Source of the DNA: Acidimicrobiia bacterium | GTDB lineage: Bacteria; Actinomycetota; Acidimicrobiia; Acidimicrobiales; Aldehydirespiratoraceae | Reading direction: 5' to 3' | Length of the DNA: 44,104 nt | Assembly: GCA_003231645.1 (NCBI GenBank) | Contig: QIIW01000140.1 | Location: forward strand, 1-44,104 | Shown here: piece after piece, positions 16,654-26,437 of the stretch | How the letters are laid out: every line of letters starts with the position of its first letter | Position numbering within the stretch: position 1 is the first letter of the stretch | Made by a program: the position numbers and the translations under genes | The notes under the pieces: model-generated | What the model was told of the DNA's origin: nothing | Seen by the model: only the letters and a program-made list of their open reading frames with translations | Database searches by the model: none

Positions 16654-19600
16654 CAGACGGACCGTTTCACGAGGAGCGATCGGGTCGAGGCGACCAGGAG
16701 TCCCAGCAGAATCACGACTTGGGTGAGCAGGGCCAGCCGCCTCCAGAGTGGGGTCGAGTAGGTGAGAGACCCGTTGCCGCCGCGGTCGGGCGAGAAGGCG
16801 GTCGCCCATCCCAGAGCAGGTCGATGGGCAGCTCGGTTCCCATCGATGCTGAGCTGCCAATGCGAGTCCGGCGTTTGCAACACCAGCACTTCGGTGCCAT
16901 CCGGGACCGGCCCCGAGATCGCCGACCCGGTGCCGGCGAGAACTCCGGTGGACCCCGGTAGAAGATGGGTCTCGAGATCGGTCAGCGTGGCGATCCCCTT
17001 GTCGAATCCGGGCACCAGCGCCGATCTCACGCTCGTCCAGTCGGTGTTCACGAAGACGCGAATCGAGCTGTTGGTTCCTTCCACACGTGCCAGGTCGAGC
17101 TGGCTCGAGAAGGCCTCGACGAGTGCGGGGGGAATCTCGACCGCATCGTCGACCGAACTGAACGGCGCCGGCTGCAAACGCTCGATCATGACGACGTAGC
17201 GGATTCCGAGGCCTCCGAGATCACGGCCGAGGCGTGAGGTCCCCCCGTCGAGCGCGCGCGCCATCGTGGTCTCGATCTCTCGGGCCGATCCTTCGTCGGC
17301 CGGCAGGAACCGGTCGGCAAGGGTCGGCAGACCGTCGAGAGTCGCGGCCCAGGCCATGTTGGCCACCAGCGGCCGGCCGGACACCGGCAGGAACTGGGGT
17401 GCCCCGATCCACAGAATTCGGTAGCTGCCGTTGGCCGCGGGCGGAACCAGCGGGAGGCTTCGTTCGAAGTCGCCGGGGCCAAGGCCCCACCGACCGGTCT
17501 GCAGCAGCCCGATGGTCGGAAGCGCACCGAGAGAGACCGCGACAACTGCCAGCGGTGCCATCATGTGACGCCAACCGAACCTGGCGGTGCGAAGATCGTG
17601 CTCGGCCGACGCCACGGCCAGACCCATCAGGGCCACCACCGCCGCCGCCGGCGCGGCGACGAGCACCGCGGCATCAGGAAGACCGAAGGGGAACACACCG
17701 GCGGCCGACAGGAGGGCGACCGCCCATCCGGTGAGACACACCATCCAGGCCTTGACCGCCAAATCGAATCTCCATGATCGGCCAATCAACAGCGGCAGTG
17801 CCATCGGAATGCCGATCAACCAGATCAACGGGCCCGGGTCGGATGGACCGACCGCAAATCTCAGAATCCGGCTGAGGTCGAGAGACGATGCCGCCCCGCT
17901 GCGACCGTCGGCGATGATCGCCCACGTGGGCGCCGAGAACAGGAGATCGAGCACCAGCGGAAGCGACAGGACAGCCACAACGAAGCCGACCAACGATGTG
18001 GCAACCACCAAACGACCAACGCCGGCCGGATGGGCCGAAACCAGCCCGCCCAGCAGGAATCCGACGGCAACGATCGGGAGGATCACGACCACGGTCGGCT
18101 CGAACAGCGCCGCCAACCCGAGGGCCACACCGGCGATCAACGCCGGACGGATCATCGAGGCGGGCGCGTCTCCGACGGGGGCATGGGGCCCGATTCCCTC
18201 CGAGCGAAGAAGGCCGTCGATCACCCAGGGGGCGGCCGCATAGGCGTAGATGGCAGCCAGGGATCCCGCTCCCAGCGCCGCCCACGGCAGGGGCACCACG
18301 ATGAAGGCCAGGAGACCCGCGGTCTGGGCCCGCCGTGACCCCGTGGGCCGAAGCATCCTCCAGACACCGGCCAGGCCGACGAACAACGGCCCGATGACCC
18401 AGAGCGTACGGACCAAGCCGAGAGACCCGCCGAGCAGCCACGACGCCACGGCCAACAACGCCACACCCGATGGCACGGTCCCGGGAGAACCGAGGTCACG
18501 GTCGCGCCACCCGTTCCACCACTGGGACAACATATCTCCGGCGTGGGCCGGAAAGGCGCTGAAGCCGCCGATCGCGGGCACCCCGTCGGTGATTAACGAC
18601 CGTGATCCGAACAATATGAACACGACGACGCCGAGAGCCACCAGCCACGACACCCGGGCCGTTCCGGTGCGTACCGAAGCCGCTATTTCCCTCGACGCCG
18701 CGCCGATTCCGCGGCGATTCCGCCCGATCTGACCCCGGATGAACGCCGAGATCCGAACGCTGCCACGCTGTTGGGTCTGCTTGACATCGACGAACCGCAG
18801 ATGTCGATCCTGGCGCAGAGCCCGTCGCCGACGAAGAATCTCACCGAACCGTCTGAGATTCCATCCATAGGCCCCGAACACCTCCCTGACCTGCCCGAAA
18901 CTTCCGGCGGCCACGGCCAGAGCGGCTTCTCCCGTGGTGAGAAGAACCTGAAGCGGAATGGTCAACAGCAGCGACGGCAGGCTCGCGGTGATGAGCACGG
19001 TACGCAGTTGGTGTCTGGCCCGGGTACGCCTCACGTCGTCGATGCCGGTCCGTGCGATGAGGTCCTCGATGTGGCGGACCCTGGCGTCTGGGGACACCAT
19101 CACGCGCGAGCCCGCCAACATGGCGCGCCAACAGAAGTCGACATCGTCGACACGAAACGAGATCGACGGGTCGAAGCCGCCGAGTTGGGTGAACAGATCG
19201 GCTCTGACGAGCATGCAGGCGGTCGGAACCGCGCTGAAGTCGGCGACGTGGTCGTATTGCTCCTGGTCGAGTTCGGCCGGTTCGATCACGTCGGCGGCCA
19301 CCCCAAACCGATCGACATCGAGGCCGACGTGTTGGAGGCGGTCGGGGCGATCCCATTCGACGAGCTTGGGCCCGATGATGCCGGCATTGGACCGCAGCGA
19401 CTCGGTGACCATGATTCGAACCGCGTCCGGAGCAAGTGCGACATCGTCGTGGCAGATCAGAAGGAAAGCCGATTCGGCCTCCGTATCGAGGACGGCATCG
19501 GCGGCTGCTCCGAATCCGGTGGTGTCGGAGGCATCGAGTACCGTGGCTCGCGGAATCGTCGCCTTCACCCGCCCCGCCAGATCGGCGTCTCCGGCGGAGT

Positions 19601-19811
19601 CGACGACCATCAGCCCGAGACGTGGGTAGTCCTGGGTGGCGAGGCTGTCGAGAGTCTCCTCGAACCACGCACCGGGCCGGTGGGCCACCATGACGGCGAG
19701 TACCGAAGGGGTGGCATCACGAGGTTCGTCGACTCCGTGGTGGTCCACCACGCCCGGTTGGTCGTCACCGCCCGAAGGGGTTGTCGACTGATCAGCGTGT
19801 TCATCGGCCAC
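16653..19811 (-). CDS. GT2 glycosyltransferase with large C-terminal membrane region
   Basis: The 1052-residue protein has an acidic N-terminus, then a family 2 glycosyltransferase domain (about 35-290) with VLAVMVAHRPGAWFEETL, the acidic metal site CHDDVAL and the acceptor/base motif SFRVDDVDFCWRAM. A basic linker (about 320-390) leads to some twelve hydrophobic helices and a final exposed domain before one last C-terminal helix. This build is found in actinobacterial cell-envelope glycosyltransferases; the sugar is not predictable. The GTG start has a TAACCT -10 element 9 bases upstream. It is divergent from the rmd operon and shares a base with the next gene, the DUF5719-like protein, a conserved partnership as far as I recall. 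Confidence 0.87.
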   Translation of the reverse strand: MADEHADQSTTPSGGDDQPGVVDHHGVDEPRDATPSVLAVMVAHRPGAWFEETLDSLATQDYPRLGLMVVDSAGDADLAGRVKATIPRATVLDASDTTGFGAAADAVLDTEAESAFLLICHDDVALAPDAVRIMVTESLRSNAGIIGPKLVEWDRPDRLQHVGLDVDRFGVAADVIEPAELDQEQYDHVADFSAVPTACMLVRADLFTQLGGFDPSISFRVDDVDFCWRAMLAGSRVMVSPDARVRHIEDLIARTGIDDVRRTRARHQLRTVLITASLPSLLLTIPLQVLLTTGEAALAVAAGSFGQVREVFGAYGWNLRRFGEILRRRRALRQDRHLRFVDVKQTQQRGSVRISAFIRGQIGRNRRGIGAASREIAASVRTGTARVSWLVALGVVVFILFGSRSLITDGVPAIGGFSAFPAHAGDMLSQWWNGWRDRDLGSPGTVPSGVALLAVASWLLGGSLGLVRTLWVIGPLFVGLAGVWRMLRPTGSRRAQTAGLLAFIVVPLPWAALGAGSLAAIYAYAAAPWVIDGLLRSEGIGPHAPVGDAPASMIRPALIAGVALGLAALFEPTVVVILPIVAVGFLLGGLVSAHPAGVGRLVVATSLVGFVVAVLSLPLVLDLLFSAPTWAIIADGRSGAASSLDLSRILRFAVGPSDPGPLIWLIGIPMALPLLIGRSWRFDLAVKAWMVCLTGWAVALLSAAGVFPFGLPDAAVLVAAPAAAVVALMGLAVASAEHDLRTARFGWRHMMAPLAVVAVSLGALPTIGLLQTGRWGLGPGDFERSLPLVPPAANGSYRILWIGAPQFLPVSGRPLVANMAWAATLDGLPTLADRFLPADEGSAREIETTMARALDGGTSRLGRDLGGLGIRYVVMIERLQPAPFSSVDDAVEIPPALVEAFSSQLDLARVEGTNSSIRVFVNTDWTSVRSALVPGFDKGIATLTDLETHLLPGSTGVLAGTGSAISGPVPDGTEVLVLQTPDSHWQLSIDGNRAAHRPALGWATAFSPDRGGNGSLTYSTPLWRRLALLTQVVILLGLLVASTRSLLVKRSV

Positions 19812-19820
19812 GATCGGGCG

Positions 19821-19826
19821 AGGTTA
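19821..19826 (-). promoter_or_regulatory. -10 element for the large GT2 gene
   Basis: TAACCT on the minus strand ends 9 bases before the GTG at 19811, which would leave a leader of two or three bases at most. No -35 match is seen. Confidence 0.4.
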
Positions 19827-19873
19827 CCGCCCTCGGACCGAGTTGATGGGCACACTCCCGCTCCCCCGCATGG

Positions 19874-19902
19874 TTGATGCACGTATCGGCCGGCCCTAGA
19901 GT
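19874..19902 (+). promoter_or_regulatory. Promoter of the rmd-gmd-cofD-cofE operon
   Basis: TTGATG (19874-19879, four of six matches to TTGACA) and TAGAGT (19897-19902, fits TANNNT) are separated by exactly 17 bases. The predicted transcription start is about 19909-19911, at the ATG of an 8-codon leader ORF. This is the best two-part promoter in the window, and it shows that starts at 19874 or 19877 for the epimerase gene are not usable. Confidence 0.55.
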
Positions 19903-19910
19903 CGACGGCG

Positions 19911-19933
19911 ATGCCCAGCGCCAGCGCACCTCG

Positions 19934-19937
<4 letters not shown>
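19911..19937 (+). CDS. Eight-codon leader ORF (MPSASAPR) overlapping the rmd start
   Basis: ATG at 19911 lies 8 bases after the TAGAGT element and would be read from a leaderless mRNA. The ORF ends in TGA at 19935-19937, which overlaps a TTG (19934-19936) in the rmd frame as TTGA. The layout would let ribosomes enter on the leaderless ATG and re-start on rmd, which has no ribosome site of its own. Existence as a translated peptide is inference. Confidence 0.35.
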
Positions 19938-21855
<1,918 letters not shown>

Positions 21856-21856
21856 C

Positions 21857-22795
21857 ATGCACGTCGTTCTCGCCGGCGGTGTCGGCGCGGCCCGTTACCT
21901 GGTCGGCGCGCTGGAGGCGTTTCCCCCACGCGAGACGACGGCTGTGGTCAACGTCGGTGACGACATAGTGATGCACGGCCTGTGCATCAGCCCCGACCTC
22001 GACACCTGCACCTACACGCTCGCCGGGGCAATCGACGCCGACCGCGGCTGGGGTCTGGTCGACGAGTCGTGGCAGGCGATGGAGACGCTCGGCAGCTACG
22101 GCGGTGATCGCTGGTTCGGCCTGGGCGACCGCGACCTCGGCACTCACCTCTACCGCACCGACCGACTGACGGCCGGCGCCAACCTCACCGAGGTCACGGC
22201 CGAGATCACCCGACGGTGGGGCCTTGATTGCCGGTTGCTGCCCGTCTCCGACGATCCGGTCCGCACCATGGTCACCCTTCACGACGGCGACGAGATCAGC
22301 TTCCAGGAGTATTTCGTGAGACTCGCCCATGATGTCGCGGTGACGGCAGTCCGATTCGCAGGCGTCGACGACGCGAGGCCCTCACCTGCCGCTCTCGACG
22401 CGATACGTGAGGCCGACACCTTGGTGATCGCACCGTCCAATCCGATCGTCTCGATCGGGCCGGTGCTGGCCGTGCCCGGGGTCCGCGAGGCGGTCGCGGT
22501 CCGGCGGGAGCGCAATGTCGCCATCTCCCCGATCGTCGGCGGCAGGGCGCTCAAGGGCCCGGCCGACCGGATGCTGGCCGAACTCGGCGAGGAGCCGAGC
22601 GTCGTCGGCGTGGCTCGGCGCTACCGCGACCTGGTGTCCACACTGATCATCGACGACGTCGACGCCCACCTCGCATCAGAGGTCGAGAGAACCGGTGTGA
22701 GGGCCCTGGTGACCTCCACCATCATGGCCCAGCCCGGAGTGGCAGCCGAACTCGCCCGCACCGCCGTCGCCGCCGCCTTCGGTTCGCCGACATGA
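21857..22795 (+). CDS. fbiA: F420 biosynthesis 2-phospho-L-lactate/PEP transferase (CofD/FbiA)
   Basis: The enzyme transfers a phospho-lactyl or phosphoenolpyruvyl group to the deazaflavin Fo, giving (dehydro)F420-0. The 312 residues carry the family pattern in order: VVLAGGVGAARYLVGAL, VVNVGDDIVMHGLCISPDLDTCTYTLAG, RWFGLGDRDLGTHLYRT, LLPVSDDPVRTMV, EYFVRL and the C-terminal IAPSNPIVSIGPVL...SPIVGGRALKGPADRML. Actinobacterial enzymes use PEP (known for mycobacterial FbiA), so the first product is probably dehydro-F420-0. It begins one base after gmd and overlaps cofE as ATGA, giving a gmd-fbiA-fbiB unit. Coupling GDP-sugar genes to F420 genes is typical of this chromosome region. Confidence 0.95.
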   Translation: MHVVLAGGVGAARYLVGALEAFPPRETTAVVNVGDDIVMHGLCISPDLDTCTYTLAGAIDADRGWGLVDESWQAMETLGSYGGDRWFGLGDRDLGTHLYRTDRLTAGANLTEVTAEITRRWGLDCRLLPVSDDPVRTMVTLHDGDEISFQEYFVRLAHDVAVTAVRFAGVDDARPSPAALDAIREADTLVIAPSNPIVSIGPVLAVPGVREAVAVRRERNVAISPIVGGRALKGPADRMLAELGEEPSVVGVARRYRDLVSTLIIDDVDAHLASEVERTGVRALVTSTIMAQPGVAAELARTAVAAAFGSPT

Positions 22796-23493
22796 GCGGG
22801 CTCGAGATAATCCCGATCGACGGACTCCCCCAGGTCGTACCCGGCGACGATCTGGCCGACCTCATCGGCGCCGTGGCGCACGACCTTCGCGACGGCGATT
22901 GCCTCGTCGTCACCCAGAAGGTGGTGTCGAAGGCCGAGGGTCGGCTGGTCGACATCGACCCGTCCGATCCTCTCGGCCACAAACCGCTGGTCGAGCAGGA
23001 ATCGGTGCGGGTGCTGCGGCGAAGAGGTCAACTCGTCATCTCCGAAACGATCCACGGGTTCGTCTGCGCCAATGCCGGCGTCGACGTGTCGAACGTGGAG
23101 CCCGGCCAGGCCGCGCTGCTGCCGGTCGACAGCGACCGTTCCGCCCGCGGAATCCGTGACCGACTGAAGGCCCGCCGTGGGGTCGATGTGGCCGTGGTCG
23201 TCAGCGACACGTTCGGACGCCCGTGGCGGCGCGGCGTCACCGATGTGGCGATCGGATGTGCCGGAATCGGTGCCATCGCCGACCTGCGCGGCACCCGTGA
23301 TGCTCTGGGGCGCGAGCTTCAGGTCACCGAGGTGGCGATCGTCGACGAAATCGCGTCCGCCGCTGATCTCGTCATGGGCAAGTCGACCAACACGGCAGTG
23401 GCGATCGTCCGCGGACTGGATCGGAATTGGTTCCGCCGGGGCAACGTGGTGGAGGAGATCGTTCGGGATCCGGCCGACGACCTGTTCCGCTGA
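22792..23493 (+). CDS. fbiB: Coenzyme F420-0:L-glutamate ligase (CofE domain only)
   Basis: The protein adds gamma-linked glutamates to F420-0. The 233 residues match CofE: GDCLVVTQKVVSKAEGRLV, the Mn/GTP-site segment ISETIHGFVCANAGVDVSNV, VVVSDTFGRPWRRGVTDVAIG and VMGKSTNTAVAIVRG near the end. Mycobacterial FbiB is about twice as long and carries a C-terminal FMN nitroreductase-like domain that reduces dehydro-F420-0; here the frame stops right after the ligase domain, so that step must be encoded elsewhere. The start is in the ATGA overlap with fbiA. The stop is 2 bases from the stop of the opposing galE, leaving no room for a separate terminator. Confidence 0.93.
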   Translation: MSGLEIIPIDGLPQVVPGDDLADLIGAVAHDLRDGDCLVVTQKVVSKAEGRLVDIDPSDPLGHKPLVEQESVRVLRRRGQLVISETIHGFVCANAGVDVSNVEPGQAALLPVDSDRSARGIRDRLKARRGVDVAVVVSDTFGRPWRRGVTDVAIGCAGIGAIADLRGTRDALGRELQVTEVAIVDEIASAADLVMGKSTNTAVAIVRGLDRNWFRRGNVVEEIVRDPADDLFR

Positions 23494-23495
23494 TC

Positions 23496-24509
23496 TCAGC
23501 CTCGGAAACCGTTGGGGTGGGTTCTCTGCCAGTTCCAGTGATCCCGCAACATGTCGTCGATGTCACGTGAGGCCCTCCAGCCGAGCAACTCGGCGGCATA
23601 GGACGGGTCGGCCCATATCTGCTCGATATCGCCCGAACGTCGCCCGACGATCTCGTATGGAACGGGGCGCCCCACGGCCTCACCGGCCGCCGCCACCACC
23701 TCGAGAACGGATCGGCCCATACCCGTGCCGAGGTTGACTGCGGTGCATCCGCCCAGGCCGGCGGCGAGGGCGTCGAGAGCGCAGACATGGCCCTCGGCCA
23801 GGTCGACGACATGGATGTAGTCGCGTACGGCGGTGCCATCGGGGGTGTCGTAGTCGGAACCGAAAACCTGCAGTTTGTCCAACCGACCTACCGCCACCTG
23901 CATCACGAATGGCACGAGATTGTCGGGAACGCCGTAGGGGTCCTCGCCGATCATGGCGCTCGGATGAGCGCCGACCGGATTGAAGTAACGCAGCAGGATG
24001 GCGTCAAGTGCGCTTGCCTCGCACGCGTCACGCAGGATCTGCTCACTCATGTACTTGGTCCGGGCGTAGGGGCTTTGTGCCCCGGTGGGAGCGGCTTCGG
24101 TGACCGGGATCACATCGGGCTGCCCGTAGACCGTGCACGACGAAGAGAACACCAGGCGACCGACCCCGTGCGAGACCATGGCCTGGGCCAGGCCGATGGT
24201 GGAACCCAGGTTGTTGTCGTAGTAGTCGAGCGGCTTCTCGACCGATTCTCCCACTGCCTTGGAGGCCGCGAAATGGATCACCTCGTCGATGTCGTGGGTC
24301 TCGAACACCACGTCGAGGGCCCGGTGATCTCTCATGTCGGCCTCAACGAACGCCATGTCGGGGGTGGTGAGGGCCCTCACCGCGTCGACCGCCTCGCGAC
24401 ACGAGTTGGAGAGATTGTCGAGAATCACGACGCGACGACCGGACTCGTGGAGCGCAACCGCCGTGTGGCTGCCTATGTAGCCGGCGCCCCCGGTGACGAG
24501 GACGGCCAT
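23496..24509 (-). CDS. galE: UDP-glucose 4-epimerase
   Basis: The enzyme interconverts UDP-glucose and UDP-galactose with bound NAD. The 337-residue protein has MAVLVTGGAGYIGSHTAVAL, HFAASKAVGESVEKPLDYYDNNLGSTIGL, the catalytic FSSSCTVYG and SPYARTKYMSEQ (YxxxK), RYFNPVGAHPSAMIGEDPYGVPDNLVP and VRDYIHVVDLAEGHV. All are GalE hallmarks. ATG at 24509 lies 2 bases after the manC stop, so it is co-transcribed with manC. Upstream open sequence belongs to manC in another frame and is not part of it. Confidence 0.96.
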   Translation of the reverse strand: MAVLVTGGAGYIGSHTAVALHESGRRVVILDNLSNSCREAVDAVRALTTPDMAFVEADMRDHRALDVVFETHDIDEVIHFAASKAVGESVEKPLDYYDNNLGSTIGLAQAMVSHGVGRLVFSSSCTVYGQPDVIPVTEAAPTGAQSPYARTKYMSEQILRDACEASALDAILLRYFNPVGAHPSAMIGEDPYGVPDNLVPFVMQVAVGRLDKLQVFGSDYDTPDGTAVRDYIHVVDLAEGHVCALDALAAGLGGCTAVNLGTGMGRSVLEVVAAAGEAVGRPVPYEIVGRRSGDIEQIWADPSYAAELLGWRASRDIDDMLRDHWNWQRTHPNGFRG

Positions 24510-24511
24510 GT

Positions 24512-25516
24512 TCAGACCACCTCGGGGATTTTCGATGCGGTGACGACCGAGCCGTCCTCGACCACGGTGTCGTCGCCGATCATCGACATCCCGGTGACCC
24601 TGGCGTTGGCGCCCACCGTGGCTCGCGGCCCGATCACGGATGCTTCCACGAGCGCCCCGGCCGACACCGTTGCTCCCGGGAGTACCGCTGAATGGCGCAC
24701 TGTCGCGCCGGCCTCCACCGATGCCCCGTCCATCACGATCGAGTGGTCGACCACCGCGTCGTCCGACACGGCTGCGCCGGCGGAGACTCCGGCGACCGGT
24801 GGGCCACGCAGACCGTCGATCAAGTCGAGTTGGACCTGGAGATAGGTGGCCGGTGTGCCGGCATCGGCCCAGTAGGCGTCCGACGGCACGGCCCACAGGG
24901 ACCCGTCGGCGACCATCCTCGGGAAGGTCTCCCGTTCGATCGATACCCTGCGGCCATCGTCGACGCGGTCGAGAACGGACGGCTCGAGCACGTAGGTGCC
25001 GGCGTTTATCCAGTTGGTGGGGGCCTCTTCGCGTGGCGGCTTCTCGACGAATCCCAGCACTCGGCCCCCCTCGTCGGTCGCAACGACACCGTAGTCGGAG
25101 GGATCATCGACCGAAGTCAGGGCGATGGTGGCCTCGGCGCCCACTTGGTGATGACGCCGCCACAGAACCCCGACGTCGAGATCTGTGAATACGTCGCCGT
25201 TGACGACGATAAATGTCTCGTCGATGCCGGCCGCGAGGGCGGCGAAACGGATCGCTCCCGCGGTGTCGAGCGGCTCGGGTTCGACCGCGTACCGGAGTCT
25301 CACGCCGGCGCACAGCGCGTCGGGGTAGGCGGCCCGGAAGACGTCCTCCCTGTAGCCCAACGAGAGGACCACCTCGTCGACCCCATGGCGGGCCAGCCCG
25401 CCCACCACATGTTCGAGCATCGAGCGATCGACGACCGGCAGCATCTGTTTCGGGGTGGAAAGCGTGAGCGGCCGCATCCGTGTGCCGAATCCGCCTACCA
25501 GTACGACAGCCTTCAT
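24512..25516 (-). CDS. manC: Mannose-1-phosphate guanylyltransferase (nucleotidyltransferase with beta-helix tail)
   Basis: The 334-residue protein has an N-terminal nucleotidyltransferase domain with the signature MKAVVLVGGFGTRMRPLTLSTPKQMLPV, VVNGDVFTDLD and FVEKP, and NAGTYVLEP. A hexapeptide left-handed beta-helix follows from about residue 250 (repeats such as AAVSDDAVVDHSIVMDGASV, then GATVRHSAV). This is the build of the actinobacterial GDP-mannose pyrophosphorylase (Rv3264c-like) that makes GDP-mannose from Man-1-P and GTP; a glucose-1-P or other NDP-sugar use cannot be excluded by motifs alone. ATG has a strong GAGGAGG site 5 bases upstream. It would feed gmd and the mannosyltransferases, and heads a two-gene unit with galE. 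Confidence 0.9.
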   Translation of the reverse strand: MKAVVLVGGFGTRMRPLTLSTPKQMLPVVDRSMLEHVVGGLARHGVDEVVLSLGYREDVFRAAYPDALCAGVRLRYAVEPEPLDTAGAIRFAALAAGIDETFIVVNGDVFTDLDVGVLWRRHHQVGAEATIALTSVDDPSDYGVVATDEGGRVLGFVEKPPREEAPTNWINAGTYVLEPSVLDRVDDGRRVSIERETFPRMVADGSLWAVPSDAYWADAGTPATYLQVQLDLIDGLRGPPVAGVSAGAAVSDDAVVDHSIVMDGASVEAGATVRHSAVLPGATVSAGALVEASVIGPRATVGANARVTGMSMIGDDTVVEDGSVVTASKIPEVV

Positions 25517-25593
25517 GGAACCTCCTCGTCGTCGCGCGCCGTGCAACGATCGGTCGTGAGAACCGGTCGGCGGCCCGAACGGGTGATTCAGAG

Positions 25594-25599
25594 AATGTA
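25594..25599 (-). promoter_or_regulatory. Possible -10 element for manC
   Basis: TACATT on the minus strand lies in the 91-base gap upstream of manC, about 78 bases before the ATG, so this gene would have a real 5' leader and it does carry a strong ribosome site. No -35 match is seen, and read-through from the upstream gene is also possible. Confidence 0.25.
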
Positions 25600-25607
25600 A
25601 CCCGAGC

Positions 25608-26393
25608 TCAGGGGGTCGACGTGGTTGTCGCCACAGCCGATGTGGTTGTCGCCGTGGCCGATGTGGTGGCCGGCGCGACAGTGGTGGTCGACGTGTCGGG
25701 CGATGCACCGTGCCCACCGTCTCCCGGGTTGGATCCCGCCGGCCCGCGGGTCACGCCGGTGGCCTGGTCCAGCGCATCGAGGTGAGCGGCATCCGGAGGC
25801 GGTGGGACCTGGTCGGGGGCGACGCGGGCGATCGTGAACGCCTGGCGGTTCTTGTCGTAGCGGATGCTGTCGAAATTGGAGTCGTATACCTTGACCAGAC
25901 TGACATTGGGGTCGACCGCGTAACGAGCCACCTTGATGACCGAGGGCTGGCCCCCACAGTCGACACCGGCCGAGAGCGTGGCGAAATCAGGGGCGGAGAT
26001 TCCCTGGGTGGTGACCGAGGCACCAACCGCCGACAAGAAGACACCAAGCGTGGCATTGGCACCCGTGGCACTGCTGTTGGCCGGCTCGATGTGGGTCAGG
26101 CCGTCGCCGTGTGTGTGGATGCCGTCAGGGTTGCCTTCACCCTGGAAGCTCGGCAGGAATGAATCCGAAGCACAGTCGTAGACTTCGTAGGCCTCGTGCC
26201 AGTGGTCTCCGATGCGCGGTGCAGCCAATGCTTCACGTGATGTGCGCGAGACGGCCACCAAGCCGATCCCGAGGATGGCGACGAGGGCCATGGCGAGCGG
26301 AAACCCCAGCTCGCGACGCTCCGAGGCTCCGCGTGACGATGCGGCCGCACGAGCGGCACGCTGGACCTTCTTCGACGAACTTGCTCTACCCAC
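25608..26393 (-). CDS. Membrane-anchored exported protein with HxHGDG motif and Thr-rich tail
   Basis: The 261-residue protein has a basic N-terminus, one membrane helix (about 32-48), then an exposed domain. That domain has GDHWHEAYEVYDC near residue 62, GIHTHGDGLTHIEP near 90, and a second Cys in VDCGGQPSV, so two Cys could form a disulfide and several His could bind a metal. The tail from about 225 is Pro/Gly and then Thr/Ser/Ala-rich (STTTVAPATTSATATTTS). I recognise a recurring actinobacterial hypothetical family but no function. GTG at 26393 has TAGCGT 8 bases upstream (leaderless). It lies between the GT4 cluster and manC, which suggests a link to surface glycans. Confidence 0.75.
   Translation of the reverse strand: MGRASSSKKVQRAARAAASSRGASERRELGFPLAMALVAILGIGLVAVSRTSREALAAPRIGDHWHEAYEVYDCASDSFLPSFQGEGNPDGIHTHGDGLTHIEPANSSATGANATLGVFLSAVGASVTTQGISAPDFATLSAGVDCGGQPSVIKVARYAVDPNVSLVKVYDSNFDSIRYDKNRQAFTIARVAPDQVPPPPDAAHLDALDQATGVTRGPAGSNPGDGGHGASPDTSTTTVAPATTSATATTTSAVATTTSTP
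25618..25680. repeat. Imperfect 21-bp tandem repeat coding the Thr-rich tail
   Basis: Two 21-base units (25618-25638 and 25639-25659) share the core GTGGTTGTCGCC and are followed by a third, weaker unit to about 25680. In the minus-strand frame they code for Thr/Ala/Val repeats at the end of the exported protein. Such repeats change number easily by slippage without breaking the frame. Confidence 0.5.
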
Positions 26394-26401
26394 GGGCGAC
26401 C

Positions 26402-26407
26402 ACGCTA
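26402..26407 (-). promoter_or_regulatory. -10 element for the exported HxHGDG protein (leaderless)
   Basis: TAGCGT on the minus strand ends 8 bases before the GTG at 26393, with no Shine-Dalgarno between. It lies in the 44-base gap after the GT4 gene, so the exported protein may have its own transcript. Confidence 0.45.
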
Positions 26408-26437
26408 CCGCTCAGACCATGCTCTTCGGCACGCGGG

